Source of the DNA: JAAAOZ01 sp964496595 | GTDB lineage: Bacteria; Chloroflexota; Anaerolineae; B4-G1; SLSP01 | Reading direction: 5' to 3' | DNA length: 33,991 nucleotides | Assembly: GCA_964496595.1 (NCBI GenBank) | Contig: CAZCAI010000031.1 | Coordinates: forward strand, 1-33,991 | In this document: one piece after another, positions 1-8,272 of the stretch | Layout of the letters: each line of letters begins with the position of its first letter | Numbering within the stretch: position 1 is the first letter of the stretch | Notes under the pieces: generated by a model | The model's database searches: none | Seen by the model: only the letters and a program-made list of their open reading frames with translations | Told to the model about the DNA's origin: nothing | Made by a program: the position numbers and the translations under genes

Positions 1-2
1 TC

Positions 3-80
3 AAGCTCGCACAACAGCTTTTTGAAATCATTGCGAGGCTCCCTCTAGACCATTTCGTGAGTGGATGTCCCGGCACTTAA
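3..80 (+). CDS. possible 3' end of a gene cut by the window edge
   Basis: Frame 3 is open from the left edge to a TAA at 78-80, giving about 25 residues including LAQQLFEIIARLPLDHF. The composition looks protein-like and a GC-rich hairpin follows at 98-110. The piece is too short to assign a family and chance is possible. Low confidence. Confidence 0.2.
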   Translation, partial: KLAQQLFEIIARLPLDHFVSGCPGT

Positions 81-97
81 AAAAAGCTCTCAGTCCC

Positions 98-113
98 CGT
101 CCCCGGGACGTTT
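98..113. terminator. small GC hairpin, possible weak terminator
   Basis: CGTCCC (98-103) and GGGACG (105-110) can pair around one unpaired C, followed by TTTAAAA. The loop is too short for an ideal stem and the T-run is weak, so terminator function is tentative. It would serve the partial frame ending at 80. Confidence 0.25.
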
Positions 114-168
114 AAAAAGCACCTTTGAATTGCTAAGACCCCCTCGGGGACGAGGGCTTGGAGCGTTA

Positions 169-312
169 CTAGTACAGCGCGGCATAAATGGCTCCCCAGT
201 TAAATTTGCTCCAAGGGGATCGTCAGATCCCCGTTCCGACGTAGCGTCGCGGATCTGACGATCCCCTTCGAGCGTAGCTAACTGGGGAGGAATTTCCGCC
301 GAGGTGTACTAG
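169..312. mobile_element. MITE-like palindromic element, copy 1
   Basis: This 144-bp non-coding element begins CTAGTACA and ends TGTACTAG. The outer ~43 bp form an imperfect terminal inverted repeat; both ends contain a CTCCCCAGTTA block. An inner perfect inverted repeat (AAGGGGATCGTCAGATCC against GGATCTGACGATCCCCTT) makes the whole element fold into one long hairpin. A second copy of 143 bp lies at 26153-26295. CTAG at each end may be a 4-bp target duplication or part of the terminal repeat. Neither copy encodes a transposase, so movement would need one supplied in trans. The rest of 1-456 shows no convincing gene. Confidence 0.8.
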
Positions 313-456
313 CACAATTGCACCCGGCGAATTCCTGAAGAGCCGAACTTCAAACGTCAATATCCAACCGGGACTACCACAGCTCGATGGCTGACTCACC
401 CTTTAGAAAGACAATCATCTTCTATTCTATTCGTATTTTAGCCTAAATATGGTAAA

Positions 457-1533
457 ATGAGGGATGTGGAAAGAAGAAATGCTACGCGAGAAGAACCTCA
501 AGAACCCAAGGGCGTCATAGCCTGCCTCGCGGCGGGCTTTGAGGTGGTCGCCCATCACCCTGCCCTGGTCGTCGTGCCTCTACTGTTGGACATGTTCCTC
601 TGGTTAGGGCCGCGTCTCTCCATCGCACCGGTATTGATGCGCGCGGGGGAGTTGTTGACCACGGCATTGACCGCCGAAGGAACGGGGATAGAGATCAGCC
701 AGATCCAATGGATCAAGCTGTGGCTGGATCAGATGATGGAGCAATTCAACCTCTTTGTGGCGCTGCGACCGGGACCGGTGATCGGCGTTCCCACGCTGAT
801 GAGCAGCCCGATGCTGTTGGTGGAAGAGGGCGGCGCCTCCTGGCCCCTACCCTACGCGCGCCCGGAGATCATCGTCTCCTCGGCGCCGGCGACGCTGGGA
901 TGGGGCCTGGGGCTGGCCGCACTCGGCTTAGGTTTGACCGCCATCTACACGCGCGCGGTCGGGATCGCCGTCATCGATGACCTTGAGTACCCAATCGACG
1001 GGCCGGATGGGTGGATCGCCGTGTGGCAGCGACTGCTGGGATTTGTGCTAACGCTGCTCTTGTTCTTCATCCCGGCCAGCGGCATTACGGGCCTCTTCAT
1101 TGGGGTTGTTGGGTTGGTCAATGGATACATCGCGCAGGTCTTGTTGATGACGCTTATCTCCTTCGCCTTCTTCTTCCTCTTTCACCTGCTCTTCGTCGTG
1201 CCGGGCATCGTTCAATTGCGCCGGCCCCCTCTCCAAGCCATCCGCGAGAGCATCTTGTTAACGCAGGGCAATATCCTGAGCGTCGCCGGCCTGATCTTGC
1301 TGATTTTGGTCGTCTCGGATGGACTGAATGTCGTGTGGCGGCTGCCGGCGCCATCCTCCTGGACGATGGCGGTGGGGATTATCGGGCACGCCTTCATCAG
1401 CGCCGCCCTCACCGCGACGCTCTTCGTCTTCTATCACGAACGTTTGGGGTTCTTGAAGATGATTCAGAACCTTTATCAGAAGCATCAGAAAGAAATCAAA
1501 GAAATCGGCGCGCAATCGGGCACAGAAGTATAA
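457..1533 (+). CDS. polytopic membrane protein of unknown function
   Basis: This 358-residue protein is mostly hydrophobic. Roughly six membrane segments can be seen: near residues 30-50, after 145, two or three packed between about 190 and 255, one near 275-295 and one near 305-325. The N-terminus is charged and cytosol-like and the C-terminus is lysine-rich. No catalytic motif or transporter signature is evident and I do not recognise the family. No strong Shine-Dalgarno precedes the ATG, so the start is less certain than the frame. It lies 110 bp upstream of gyrB on the same strand and may be co-transcribed with it. Confidence 0.75.
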   Translation: MRDVERRNATREEPQEPKGVIACLAAGFEVVAHHPALVVVPLLLDMFLWLGPRLSIAPVLMRAGELLTTALTAEGTGIEISQIQWIKLWLDQMMEQFNLFVALRPGPVIGVPTLMSSPMLLVEEGGASWPLPYARPEIIVSSAPATLGWGLGLAALGLGLTAIYTRAVGIAVIDDLEYPIDGPDGWIAVWQRLLGFVLTLLLFFIPASGITGLFIGVVGLVNGYIAQVLLMTLISFAFFFLFHLLFVVPGIVQLRRPPLQAIRESILLTQGNILSVAGLILLILVVSDGLNVVWRLPAPSSWTMAVGIIGHAFISAALTATLFVFYHERLGFLKMIQNLYQKHQKEIKEIGAQSGTEV

Positions 1534-1643
1534 GAAGCCTCTACCAATGCGCAATCGAAAATTCCCCCGTGCGAATGCTATCATTTTAAATCGATAGAAA
1601 GCACCCAAATCTTCGCGCGGGATGTTGTTAAAAAGGGGAAAGT

Positions 1644-3581
1644 ATGGCAGAACGAAAACAACAACCGACGTTGAAATATGATGCGTCAACGATTCAAGTC
1701 TTAGAGGGATTAGAGGCCGTCCGGCGCCGACCGGGTATGTACGTCGGCGGGACGGATGTGCGAGCCTTGCATCACCTGATCTACGAGGTGGTGGACAACT
1801 CCATCGACGAGGCGCTGGCCGGCGCGTGCGATCACATCCGGGTGATTATCGAGCCGGATCGCACCGTCACCGTCATCGATAACGGGCGCGGCATCCCCGT
1901 GGGCATTCACCCGGAGAAGGGAATCTCGGCGCTCCAGTTGGTCATGACGACGCTGCACGCCGGCGGGAAGTTCGACGGCGGCGGCTACAAAGTCTCCGGC
2001 GGCCTCCACGGCGTCGGCGTCTCCGCCGTCAACGCGCTCTCCGAGTGGATGGAGGTCACCGTCAGGGTCGATGGGAAAAAATACCGCCAGCGCTATGAGT
2101 GCGGCATCCCCGTCACCGGCGTCGAGGAGATCGGCAAGGCCCACAAGGGCGATACGGGAACTACCGTCGCCTTCCATTACGACACGAGCATCTTCGGCGA
2201 TAGCGAAGAGATGGATTTCAACTTCGACACGCTGACGCAGCGCTTCCGCGAGATGGCCTTCATCACGCGCGATGTCACCGTCGATCTCATCGACCGACGC
2301 CCGGAGGATTTCCCGCGCCGGATGACCTTCTACTTCGAGGGCGGCATCCTCTCCTTCGTGCGCTACATCAACCGCAACCGCTCGCCGCTGCACGATCCGA
2401 TCTACGTGGAGCGCGAGGAGGACAACGTCACCGTCGAGGTGGCGATGCAGTACACGGAGGGCTTCAACGAGACGATGCTGGCATTCGCCAACACGATCAA
2501 CACGGTGGACGGCGGCGCCCATCTGACCGGTTTCCGCTCGGCGCTGACCCGCACCATCAACGATATGGGACGCAAATTGGGCGCGCTGAAGGACAAGGAC
2601 CCCAATCTCAGCGGCGACGACGTGCGCGAGGGGCTGACCGCCGTGGTCAGCGTCAAGATCCCCGAACCGCAGTTCGAGAGCCAGACCAAGGTCAAACTGA
2701 TGAACCCGGAGGTCAAATCGGTGGTCGAATCCGCCGTCGCCGATGCGATCAGCGAATTCTGCGAGGCTAACTCGCGGGCCGCCCGGCGGATCGTCAACAA
2801 GGGCTTGACGGCGCTGAAGGCGCGCGCGGCCGCCCGCAAGGCGCGCGATCTGGTGATCCGCAAGAGCGCGCTGGAAAGCATGACACTCCCCGGCAAGCTG
2901 GCGGATTGCTCCAGTCGCAACGCCGCCAATTCCGAGATCTTCATCGTCGAGGGCGACTCGGCTGGCGGTTCCGCCAAGCAGGGGCGCGACCGTCACTTCC
3001 AGGCAATCCTGCCGCTGCGCGGCAAGATTCTCAACACGGAGCGCGCCGGGATCAATCGCATCCTGAACAACAACGAGATTAAGGCGATGATCTCGGCCCT
3101 GGGTTGCGGCGTGGGCCGCCAATTCGATTTGGAGAACCTGCGCTATAGCCGCGTCATCATTATGAACGACGCGGACGTGGACGGCGCGCACATCACCACG
3201 CTGGAGCTGACCTTCTTCTTCCGCTATATGCAGGGCCTCATCGACGCCGGGCACCTCTACATCGCCCAGCCGCCGCTCTACCTGGTCAAGGCCGGCCGGG
3301 AGCGACAGTACGTCTACACCGAGCAGGGCCTGCAGGGCGTGTTGAAGGATCTGGACGGGCGCAAGTACTCGATCCAGCGATACAAGGGGTTGGGCGAAAT
3401 GAACCCCGAACAGCTCTGGGACACGACGATGGACCCCGAAAATCGCACGCTGGTGCAGGTCACCATCGAGGACGCCGCCGAGGCCGATCAGGTCTTCTCG
3501 ATGTTGATGGGCCGCAAGGTACCGCCGCGCCGCCGCTTCATTCAGAGCCACGCCCGCGAGGTGCAGAATCTGGATGTGTAG
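1644..3581 (+). CDS. gyrB: DNA gyrase subunit B
   Basis: This is the ATPase subunit of type IIA topoisomerase, which with GyrA introduces negative supercoils. At 645 residues it is the short form without the extra domain seen in proteobacterial GyrB. The GHKL ATPase domain covers about 1-220, with catalytic Glu48 (YEVVDN), VIDNGRG at 77-83 and the ATP lid GGLHGVGVSAVN. The transducer domain contains the QTK loop near 347-349. The TOPRIM domain has EGDSAGG at 436-442, PLRGKILN and the acidic metal site NDADVDGAHI at 508-517. The C-terminus has the QRYKGLGEMN motif. AAAAGGGGA lies 6-7 nt before the ATG and supports the start. A ParE role cannot be fully excluded from sequence alone. No gyrA is next to it. 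Confidence 0.97.
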   Translation: MAERKQQPTLKYDASTIQVLEGLEAVRRRPGMYVGGTDVRALHHLIYEVVDNSIDEALAGACDHIRVIIEPDRTVTVIDNGRGIPVGIHPEKGISALQLVMTTLHAGGKFDGGGYKVSGGLHGVGVSAVNALSEWMEVTVRVDGKKYRQRYECGIPVTGVEEIGKAHKGDTGTTVAFHYDTSIFGDSEEMDFNFDTLTQRFREMAFITRDVTVDLIDRRPEDFPRRMTFYFEGGILSFVRYINRNRSPLHDPIYVEREEDNVTVEVAMQYTEGFNETMLAFANTINTVDGGAHLTGFRSALTRTINDMGRKLGALKDKDPNLSGDDVREGLTAVVSVKIPEPQFESQTKVKLMNPEVKSVVESAVADAISEFCEANSRAARRIVNKGLTALKARAAARKARDLVIRKSALESMTLPGKLADCSSRNAANSEIFIVEGDSAGGSAKQGRDRHFQAILPLRGKILNTERAGINRILNNNEIKAMISALGCGVGRQFDLENLRYSRVIIMNDADVDGAHITTLELTFFFRYMQGLIDAGHLYIAQPPLYLVKAGRERQYVYTEQGLQGVLKDLDGRKYSIQRYKGLGEMNPEQLWDTTMDPENRTLVQVTIEDAAEADQVFSMLMGRKVPPRRRFIQSHAREVQNLDV

Positions 3582-3608
3582 CGTTTTCAACTATTGAGGA
3601 GGGCGCCG

Positions 3609-3929
3609 ATGAATACACCAGCCAACGTCAGTCCAACCATCAATACAAGAGTTCTGGAAATTGCGCAGCAGTTGGAGCCAGAGACGGATGTCGACACCGC
3701 CCTACGCCAGCTATTGATCAACGAAGTTCGTCGCCGTCTGGCAGCCTATGAGTTGATGGTGCGTAATTTCCAACACAAGTACAATATGACCCTGGCAGAG
3801 TTCGAGGCCAGTGATATGGTTGAACAACAAGGATATTCCTTCGAGGTGGAAAATGATCACCAGGATTGGGATCAAGCCATCGACGCGCTGCCGAGCCTGC
3901 GAGCGTTACTGCACGAACTCGCGGGATAG
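3609..3929 (+). CDS. small antitoxin-like protein, no toxin partner
   Basis: The protein has 106 residues. I chose the ATG at 3609 over an in-frame TTG at 3594 because GAGGAGGG lies just upstream. It is predicted helical and acidic, with a central segment LRQLLINEVRRRLAAYEL followed by YNMTLAEFEASDM and a DHQDWDQAIDAL tail. This layout resembles small helical proteins in cyanobacteria and Chloroflexota that sit beside putative DUF6516-type toxins. That link is from memory of the family's look, not from a search. No toxin gene follows; the next feature is a terminator at 3980. It is probably transcribed with gyrB, whose stop is 27 bp upstream. Confidence 0.6.
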   Translation: MNTPANVSPTINTRVLEIAQQLEPETDVDTALRQLLINEVRRRLAAYELMVRNFQHKYNMTLAEFEASDMVEQQGYSFEVENDHQDWDQAIDALPSLRALLHELAG

Positions 3930-3979
3930 AAGAAAATTACAGAGCGATTAAGCATCGTCACGAAAAAATCGCTGATCCC

Positions 3980-4009
3980 AGGCCAGACAATCCAGATGTC
4001 TGGCCTTTT
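3980..4009 (+). terminator. intrinsic terminator after the gyrB unit
   Basis: AGGCCAGACA (3980-3989) pairs perfectly with TGTCTGGCCT (3997-4006) around a 7-nt loop, and the 3' arm runs into TTTT. It ends the gyrB/antitoxin-like transcript. Nearly the same stem recurs after xylA. Confidence 0.85.
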
Positions 4010-4030
4010 GCATTGCCCCCAACCCGCGAC

Positions 4031-4059
4031 TTGGCGAATTTGGGTCTCGCTGATACAAT
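4031..4059 (+). promoter_or_regulatory. sigma70-like promoter for xylA
   Basis: TTGGCG at 4031-4036 and TACAAT at 4054-4059 are separated by exactly 17 nt. The site falls between the upstream terminator and the xylA Shine-Dalgarno, leaving a leader of about 100 nt. I see no clear XylR operator palindrome beside it. Confidence 0.65.
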
Positions 4060-4166
4060 CACTGAAGAGCCACGCAGACAAGCAACGGATAGAATGGACC
4101 TGGGCCATGCTATCTATTTAATCCCTAAGACGGTCATCCATCAAGCAAATATCTAAGGAGAATACT

Positions 4167-5351
4167 ATGACACAATACGAACCCCAACCCGAACATAAGT
4201 TCACCTTCGGCCTGTGGACGGTGGGCAACACCGGCGGTGATCCCTTCGGCGCGGACGTGCGCGCGTCGCGCTCCCCCGCCGATCTCGTCTATCTGCTGGC
4301 CGACGTCGGGGCCTACGGCGTCAACTTCCACGACAACGACCTGATCCCCATCGACGCGACGCGGGCCGAGCGCGACGCGATCATCAAAGAGTTCCGCACG
4401 GCCTTAGACAAGACCGGACTCCAGGTCCCGATGGCGACCACCAACCTCTTCTCCGATCCCATCTTCAAAGACGGCGCCTTCACCGCCAACGATCCCCAGG
4501 TCCGCGCCTACGCGCTGCAAAAGACGATGCGCGCCATCGATCTGGGCGTCTCCCTCGGCGCCGAGGTCTACGTCTTCTGGGGCGGACGCGAGGGTGTGGA
4601 ATCCGACGCCGCCAAAGACCCGCTGGCAGGCATCCAGCGCTTCCGCGAGGCGCTGAACTATCTCACCGAGTACGCCATTGACCGGGGCTACGCCGAGGCC
4701 GACGGCAGCCAGCTCAAGTTCGCGCTGGAGGCCAAGCCCAACGAACCGCGCGGCGACATCTACTTCCCCACCACAGGCGCTTACCTCGGCTTCATCGAGA
4801 CCTTGGAACACCCAAAGATGGTAGGCGTCAACCCGGAGGTGGCCCACGAACACATGGCAGGGCTGAACTTCCTGCACGCGGTGGCCCAAGCCTGGGACGC
4901 GGGCAAGCTCTTCCACATCGATCTCAACGATCAGAACTACGCCCGCTTCGATCAGGACTGGCGCTTTGGGATGCAGAATCTCAAGCAGGCCTTCTTCTTA
5001 GTCAAATTCCTGGAGGATGTGGGCTACGAGGGTATGCGCCACTTCGACGCGCACGCGATGCGCACTGAGGATTACGAGGGCGTGAAGGACTTCGCGCGCG
5101 GCTGCATGCGCACCTACCTGATCCTCAAGGAGAAGGCGGCGCAGTTCAACGCCGACGCGGAAATCCAGGCCCTGCTGGCGGAGATCAACGCCGACCGGGG
5201 CGACGCCAGCCGTTACCTCACACCGTACAGCGCGGAGACCGCCACCGCTCTGAAGGCCCACACCTTCGACCGCGAGGCCATCGCCGCGCGCGGCCTGGGC
5301 TACGAGAAGTTGGATCAGCTCACCAACGAGTTGTTGTTAGGCGTGCGATAA
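4167..5351 (+). CDS. xylA: xylose isomerase, Streptomyces type
   Basis: XylA interconverts D-xylose and D-xylulose (and glucose with fructose) in the cytoplasm using two divalent metals. The 394-residue length fits the short Streptomyces/Arthrobacter class. Visible active-site positions are His55 and Asp58 (FHDND), Glu188 and Lys190 (LEAKPNEPRGD), Glu224 and His227 (NPEVAHEH), Asp252 (HIDLND), Asp262 and Asp264 (FDQDWRF) and Asp294 (RHFDAH). AAGGAGA before the ATG supports the start. It has its own promoter and terminator and no xylB or sugar transporter beside it, so it appears monocistronic. A beta-galactosidase lies at the other end of the window. Confidence 0.96.
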   Translation: MTQYEPQPEHKFTFGLWTVGNTGGDPFGADVRASRSPADLVYLLADVGAYGVNFHDNDLIPIDATRAERDAIIKEFRTALDKTGLQVPMATTNLFSDPIFKDGAFTANDPQVRAYALQKTMRAIDLGVSLGAEVYVFWGGREGVESDAAKDPLAGIQRFREALNYLTEYAIDRGYAEADGSQLKFALEAKPNEPRGDIYFPTTGAYLGFIETLEHPKMVGVNPEVAHEHMAGLNFLHAVAQAWDAGKLFHIDLNDQNYARFDQDWRFGMQNLKQAFFLVKFLEDVGYEGMRHFDAHAMRTEDYEGVKDFARGCMRTYLILKEKAAQFNADAEIQALLAEINADRGDASRYLTPYSAETATALKAHTFDREAIAARGLGYEKLDQLTNELLLGVR

Positions 5352-5378
5352 CCCCATCATCGCGGCAAACTCAAATCC

Positions 5379-5408
5379 AAGGCCAGGCATTTAGGTGTCT
5401 GGCCTTTT
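5379..5408 (+). terminator. intrinsic terminator after xylA
   Basis: AAGGCCAGGCA (5379-5389) pairs with TGTCTGGCCTT around a short TTTAGG loop, with one G-U pair, followed by TTTT. It is almost the same stem as the terminator at 3980-4009, so xylA is flanked by two near-identical terminators. Confidence 0.85.
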
Positions 5409-5532
5409 TCATTTAGACCCGAAGGGTTTGGATCGAATTAGCCCAGGCAATGATTGACTCTCCCGAGAGAAGGGGACGATCTCACGCCAAGACGCAAAGT
5501 CGGCAAGATTTTTGTAACCGTTTAGTCTTACG

Positions 5533-5612
5533 AGGTGCAACGCACTTTTGAGCTTACACCAGGCATATACTGCATGAGGCTGCCTTTCCCTCAATTCAAG
5601 TGCGTTGCACCT
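5533..5612. repeat. 80-bp palindromic repeat with perfect 15-bp ends
   Basis: AGGTGCAACGCACTT (5533-5547) is repeated exactly in inverted form at 5598-5612. Each arm also contains the small palindrome GTGC-AAC-GCAC. Inside, AGGCA and TGCCT form a second stem. The element is non-coding and looks like a REP or short MITE-like unit. It lies in the 352-bp gap between xylA and the convergent gene ending at 5704. Confidence 0.75.
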
Positions 5613-5629
5613 TTGTCTGCTCATAAAAT

Positions 5630-5708
5630 GGTCTATCGCCCGCGATAGACCGGTGATCCGCATTACGTCACGGTAGCCGCATTGACGTACACTGTGGTGC
5701 GCATCACC
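5630..5708. repeat. tandem hairpins overlapping a stop codon
   Basis: GGTCTATCGC (5630-5639) pairs perfectly with GCGATAGACC (5642-5651). Directly after it, GGTGATCCGCA (5652-5662) pairs with TGCGCATCACC (5698-5708) with one mismatch, enclosing TACGTCA and TGACGTA. The second structure overlaps the stop codon (5704-5706) of the minus-strand gene. It may act as a 3'-end structure for that gene or be a repeat unit; there is no T-run on either side. Confidence 0.65.
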
Positions 5709-6660
5709 CTCCAAGATCGACATGGACAATCAATCTATCGAAGGCGTGGAGTGAGGTGAGCGTCTCCAGCGTGAGATGGCCGCGCCACTCGCGCTTCGCC
5801 TCCGCCCAGGCGTCGGGATAGGCGTCGCCCCACGTCCAGGTTGGCTCCCACGACCCGGCCTCGGTCTGATGCTCGATGATGTAATCCAGATGTGCTTGCA
5901 AGGCGTCGTGAAGTACATCCGCCACGATGCAGTCCGGCGTCGGCGCGATCTTGAGGGGGGTGGGACAGTAGCCCGACCAGGCCGCCGGGTCGCGGCAGAC
6001 GATCTGATCCGCCACGGCGCGCAGGCGCGGCGTCAGGCGATCCCGGTAGGACGCGGGCAGGGCCGCCGTCTCCGCCAGATCCAAGGCGTAGCGCAGGGTG
6101 TCGCCGCCCCCGCCGAAGGCCTCGACGTCGAGCGTCTCGATGGTCGCGACGGTGGCCTCCGTCACGGCGTCGAGCCACTCCGGCGGGACTAACGCGGCGT
6201 AGTGGTGCAGCAGTCCCACAATCTGCGCGCGCGGGACGATCAAGAAATCATCGAAGGTCTGGGCCAGGCTGCCGTCTTCATCATGCCACCAGGGCGCGTG
6301 CGGCGCATTGTTAGCCTCCGGCGGGATCATGCGCCAGACCAGATTTTCCTCGTCGAAAGTCTCGTGCAGGTAGACCACCGCCTGAGCCGCCATCGGATGC
6401 GCGGGCGAGAAGCCCAGCTCCTTGAGCATCGTCAGGCCGTGGCCGGTCGCCAGCGCCGACGAATGCGGCGTGCGCACATCCGGTTCGAGCGCGTGGCCGA
6501 AGCCGCCATCGGCGTTCTGGTAGCGCGAGAGCGCCGCGGCGACGCGCTCAGCGGGCGCGTCTTCAAATCGATGCTCGAAGAGCGCGCGATCCACCGGCCG
6601 CGCCTGGGTCTTGATGAAATCGCGCGCGCGGTTGAATGCGTCGTAGGTTAGGTGTTTCAT
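5704..6660 (-). CDS. terpenoid-cyclase-like alpha/alpha-toroid protein
   Basis: This 318-residue protein has the motif YQNADGGFGHALEPD near residues 40-55, the QW-like signature of prenyltransferase/squalene-cyclase alpha/alpha toroids. GSWEPTWTWGD recurs near the C-terminus. It lacks an obvious DxDD cyclase motif or zinc ligands, so catalysis is not supported and the substrate is unknown. I chose the ATG at 6660 because CAGGAGGAAC lies just upstream; an in-frame ATG at 6744 sits in repetitive non-coding-looking DNA. A second toroid-type protein is encoded at 10813-11790. Its 3' end converges on xylA. Confidence 0.75.
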   Translation of the reverse strand: MKHLTYDAFNRARDFIKTQARPVDRALFEHRFEDAPAERVAAALSRYQNADGGFGHALEPDVRTPHSSALATGHGLTMLKELGFSPAHPMAAQAVVYLHETFDEENLVWRMIPPEANNAPHAPWWHDEDGSLAQTFDDFLIVPRAQIVGLLHHYAALVPPEWLDAVTEATVATIETLDVEAFGGGGDTLRYALDLAETAALPASYRDRLTPRLRAVADQIVCRDPAAWSGYCPTPLKIAPTPDCIVADVLHDALQAHLDYIIEHQTEAGSWEPTWTWGDAYPDAWAEAKREWRGHLTLETLTSLHAFDRLIVHVDLGG

Positions 6661-6679
6661 TGTAATTTGTTCCTCCTGG

Positions 6680-6805
6680 GGAATTGTGAATTGCGAATGA
6701 TGAATGCCAATAAATTGTGATTCTGAGAGCAAATCGGGGCACAAAGCGGCACGGAGAAAGGAGTTTCTCTGTGTATCTCTGTGAAAATCTCTGCGAAACT
6801 CTGCA
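6680..6805. repeat. word-like intergenic repeats upstream of the toroid gene
   Basis: The gap contains reiterated short words such as GAATTGCGAATGATGAATG and TCTCTGTGTATCTCTGTG. Similar low-complexity phrases occur in gaps at 8.1, 10.7, 15.8 and 33.8 kb. No open reading frame with coding character is present. Confidence 0.5.
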
Positions 6806-6808
6806 TAA

Positions 6809-8044
6809 CTAGACCTTGATTTTTTGTAAGGTTACTTCCTCTGCCACGTCATCGCACAAGCGAAGTGCGCTGGCCCCCAGATAGCGCATAAAGTTCCGCA
6901 CGCCTTCGGTTATGGCCGCCTGCATCGTCGCGTCGGGCCGGATGTTGGGTTCCCACCACCAGCCTTTGATGCTCAACACGCCCGTCTCTTGATCGAAGGT
7001 CGGCTCGAAGCGGGCCACGAAGCGGTCGCCGTAGAGCACGGGCAGCACGTAGTAGCCGTACAGGCGCTCGGCGGCGGGTTTGTAGACCTCCCAAGTATAG
7101 CCGAACCCAAACAACGCCTCTATCAGACGGCGATCCCAGAGCAGGTTGTCCAACGGCGCCAAAAAGGTGACGCGGGGCGAGGGCGCCGATGTCGGCGCGT
7201 TCAGAATCTCACGCAGGCGCGGCGCATCCTCCCGCCGGAGATAGAAGAGCGGCTTGACGCCCGCGACGCGCGCCTGGATGATCTTCTCTTCTGCGAGCAG
7301 CCGGGCCAGAGCCGCGCGCCGCTCCGCACTTTTCACACTTTGATCTCCTAACCATGCCCCGCCGGAGCGATGCCACATCAGCCCCACGCTCCCGATGCGC
7401 CGGTGGACGTACCAGTCGTGATAGGCTGCCGGCATCTCGTTAGGATCGGGCGCGGCGAGCAGTTCCGCCGGCAGATGGCGGTGCGCGAAGTCGTACACTT
7501 TGCGAGTGTGCACGCGGTGATGGATGATCAGCTCGCCCCAGGCGTACATGCTCTCCAAGGTCGCGCGCGCCAGTCGCGTCGGCGCCCACGACCACTTGAT
7601 CTTGCGGTCCAGGGCCACATCAATCGAAGAGAGCGGGCCGCGCGCCGCGATCTCCGCTCGGATCTGAGGGAGCGCGGCCTCAACGGCCTCGGGACTTTTG
7701 CCGGGATGGCGCCGGGCGGCGTCGCGATATCGCTGGAAGCAGGGCCAATCCTCCACAGGATAGATGGCCGCGTTTTTGTCCCAGCCGTCCACCAGCGCGC
7801 GATCCTCGTACAGTAGCTCTTGGAGCATCGCGGGGCGATAGTCGGCGACGCGCGCTTGCAGCACCAGATCGGGATTGCGGCCCACGATGTCGAGCGGATC
7901 GAATTGGAGGCAGCCGACGCGCCGGATGTAATCGAGCGCGCCCGCCTTGCCATGCAACTCGTAGGGCGGCCACAGGCCTTGATGGGCCAGGATGGCGCGC
8001 CGCGCCTGTTGGTTGGTCAGGGTGATGACTTCTGTTGGGGGCAT
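6809..8044 (-). CDS. winged-helix protein of the AlkX/YcaQ (HTH_42) family
   Basis: This 411-residue protein matches the winged-helix family whose studied members, AlkX/YcaQ and AlkZ, are DNA glycosylases that excise alkylated or crosslinked bases. The CLQFDPLDIVGRNPDLVL block near residue 45 contains Q-F-D, the position of the QxD/QxQ catalytic motif. Further family-like segments are a WxKNAAIYPVEDWP stretch and TFLAPLDNLLWDRR near residue 305. Length fits the family. AAAGGAG precedes the ATG. Function as a glycosylase is inference; annotation pipelines usually give winged helix DNA-binding domain. Gaps of about 150-230 bp on both sides suggest its own transcript. Confidence 0.8.
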   Translation of the reverse strand: MPPTEVITLTNQQARRAILAHQGLWPPYELHGKAGALDYIRRVGCLQFDPLDIVGRNPDLVLQARVADYRPAMLQELLYEDRALVDGWDKNAAIYPVEDWPCFQRYRDAARRHPGKSPEAVEAALPQIRAEIAARGPLSSIDVALDRKIKWSWAPTRLARATLESMYAWGELIIHHRVHTRKVYDFAHRHLPAELLAAPDPNEMPAAYHDWYVHRRIGSVGLMWHRSGGAWLGDQSVKSAERRAALARLLAEEKIIQARVAGVKPLFYLRREDAPRLREILNAPTSAPSPRVTFLAPLDNLLWDRRLIEALFGFGYTWEVYKPAAERLYGYYVLPVLYGDRFVARFEPTFDQETGVLSIKGWWWEPNIRPDATMQAAITEGVRNFMRYLGASALRLCDDVAEEVTLQKIKV

Positions 8045-8094
8045 AGGGCCGGGCTACTCCTTTGGTTTGGGTGTTATTTGATGACTCACCTGAA

Positions 8095-8240
8095 AGAAGG
8101 GGACTATCTCACGCTAAGACGCAAAGTCGCCAAGATTTTTAAGGTTTGGCTTAATTTTATTCATCAAATCGCCGTCTCTGATCACGAAAATTAACCTTTA
8201 CCTTATTTTTCCTTGGCGTCTTGGCGGCTTTGCGAGCCCC
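8095..8240. repeat. CTTTGCGTCTTGGCG-type intergenic repeat pair
   Basis: An AAGACGCAAAGTCGCCAAG phrase near 8117 and a CTTGGCGGCTTTGCGAG phrase near 8221 are inverted relative to each other. The first is also shared with 5486-5513. They fill the gap between two minus-strand genes; no coding character is seen. Confidence 0.5.
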
Positions 8241-8272
8241 TTTAGCTTTTTTCAGTGGAGTCTTTGACTGAT

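Noticed and set aside
61..258. 65-codon frame running into the first MITE
   Set aside because: It ends inside the palindrome and has no ribosome-binding site or protein-like pattern.
1710..3590. 626-codon open frame antisense to gyrB
   Set aside because: High-GC codon bias leaves the opposite strand open. The translation is low-complexity (rich in A, R, D, H, V) with no domain, while the sense frame is a complete GyrB.
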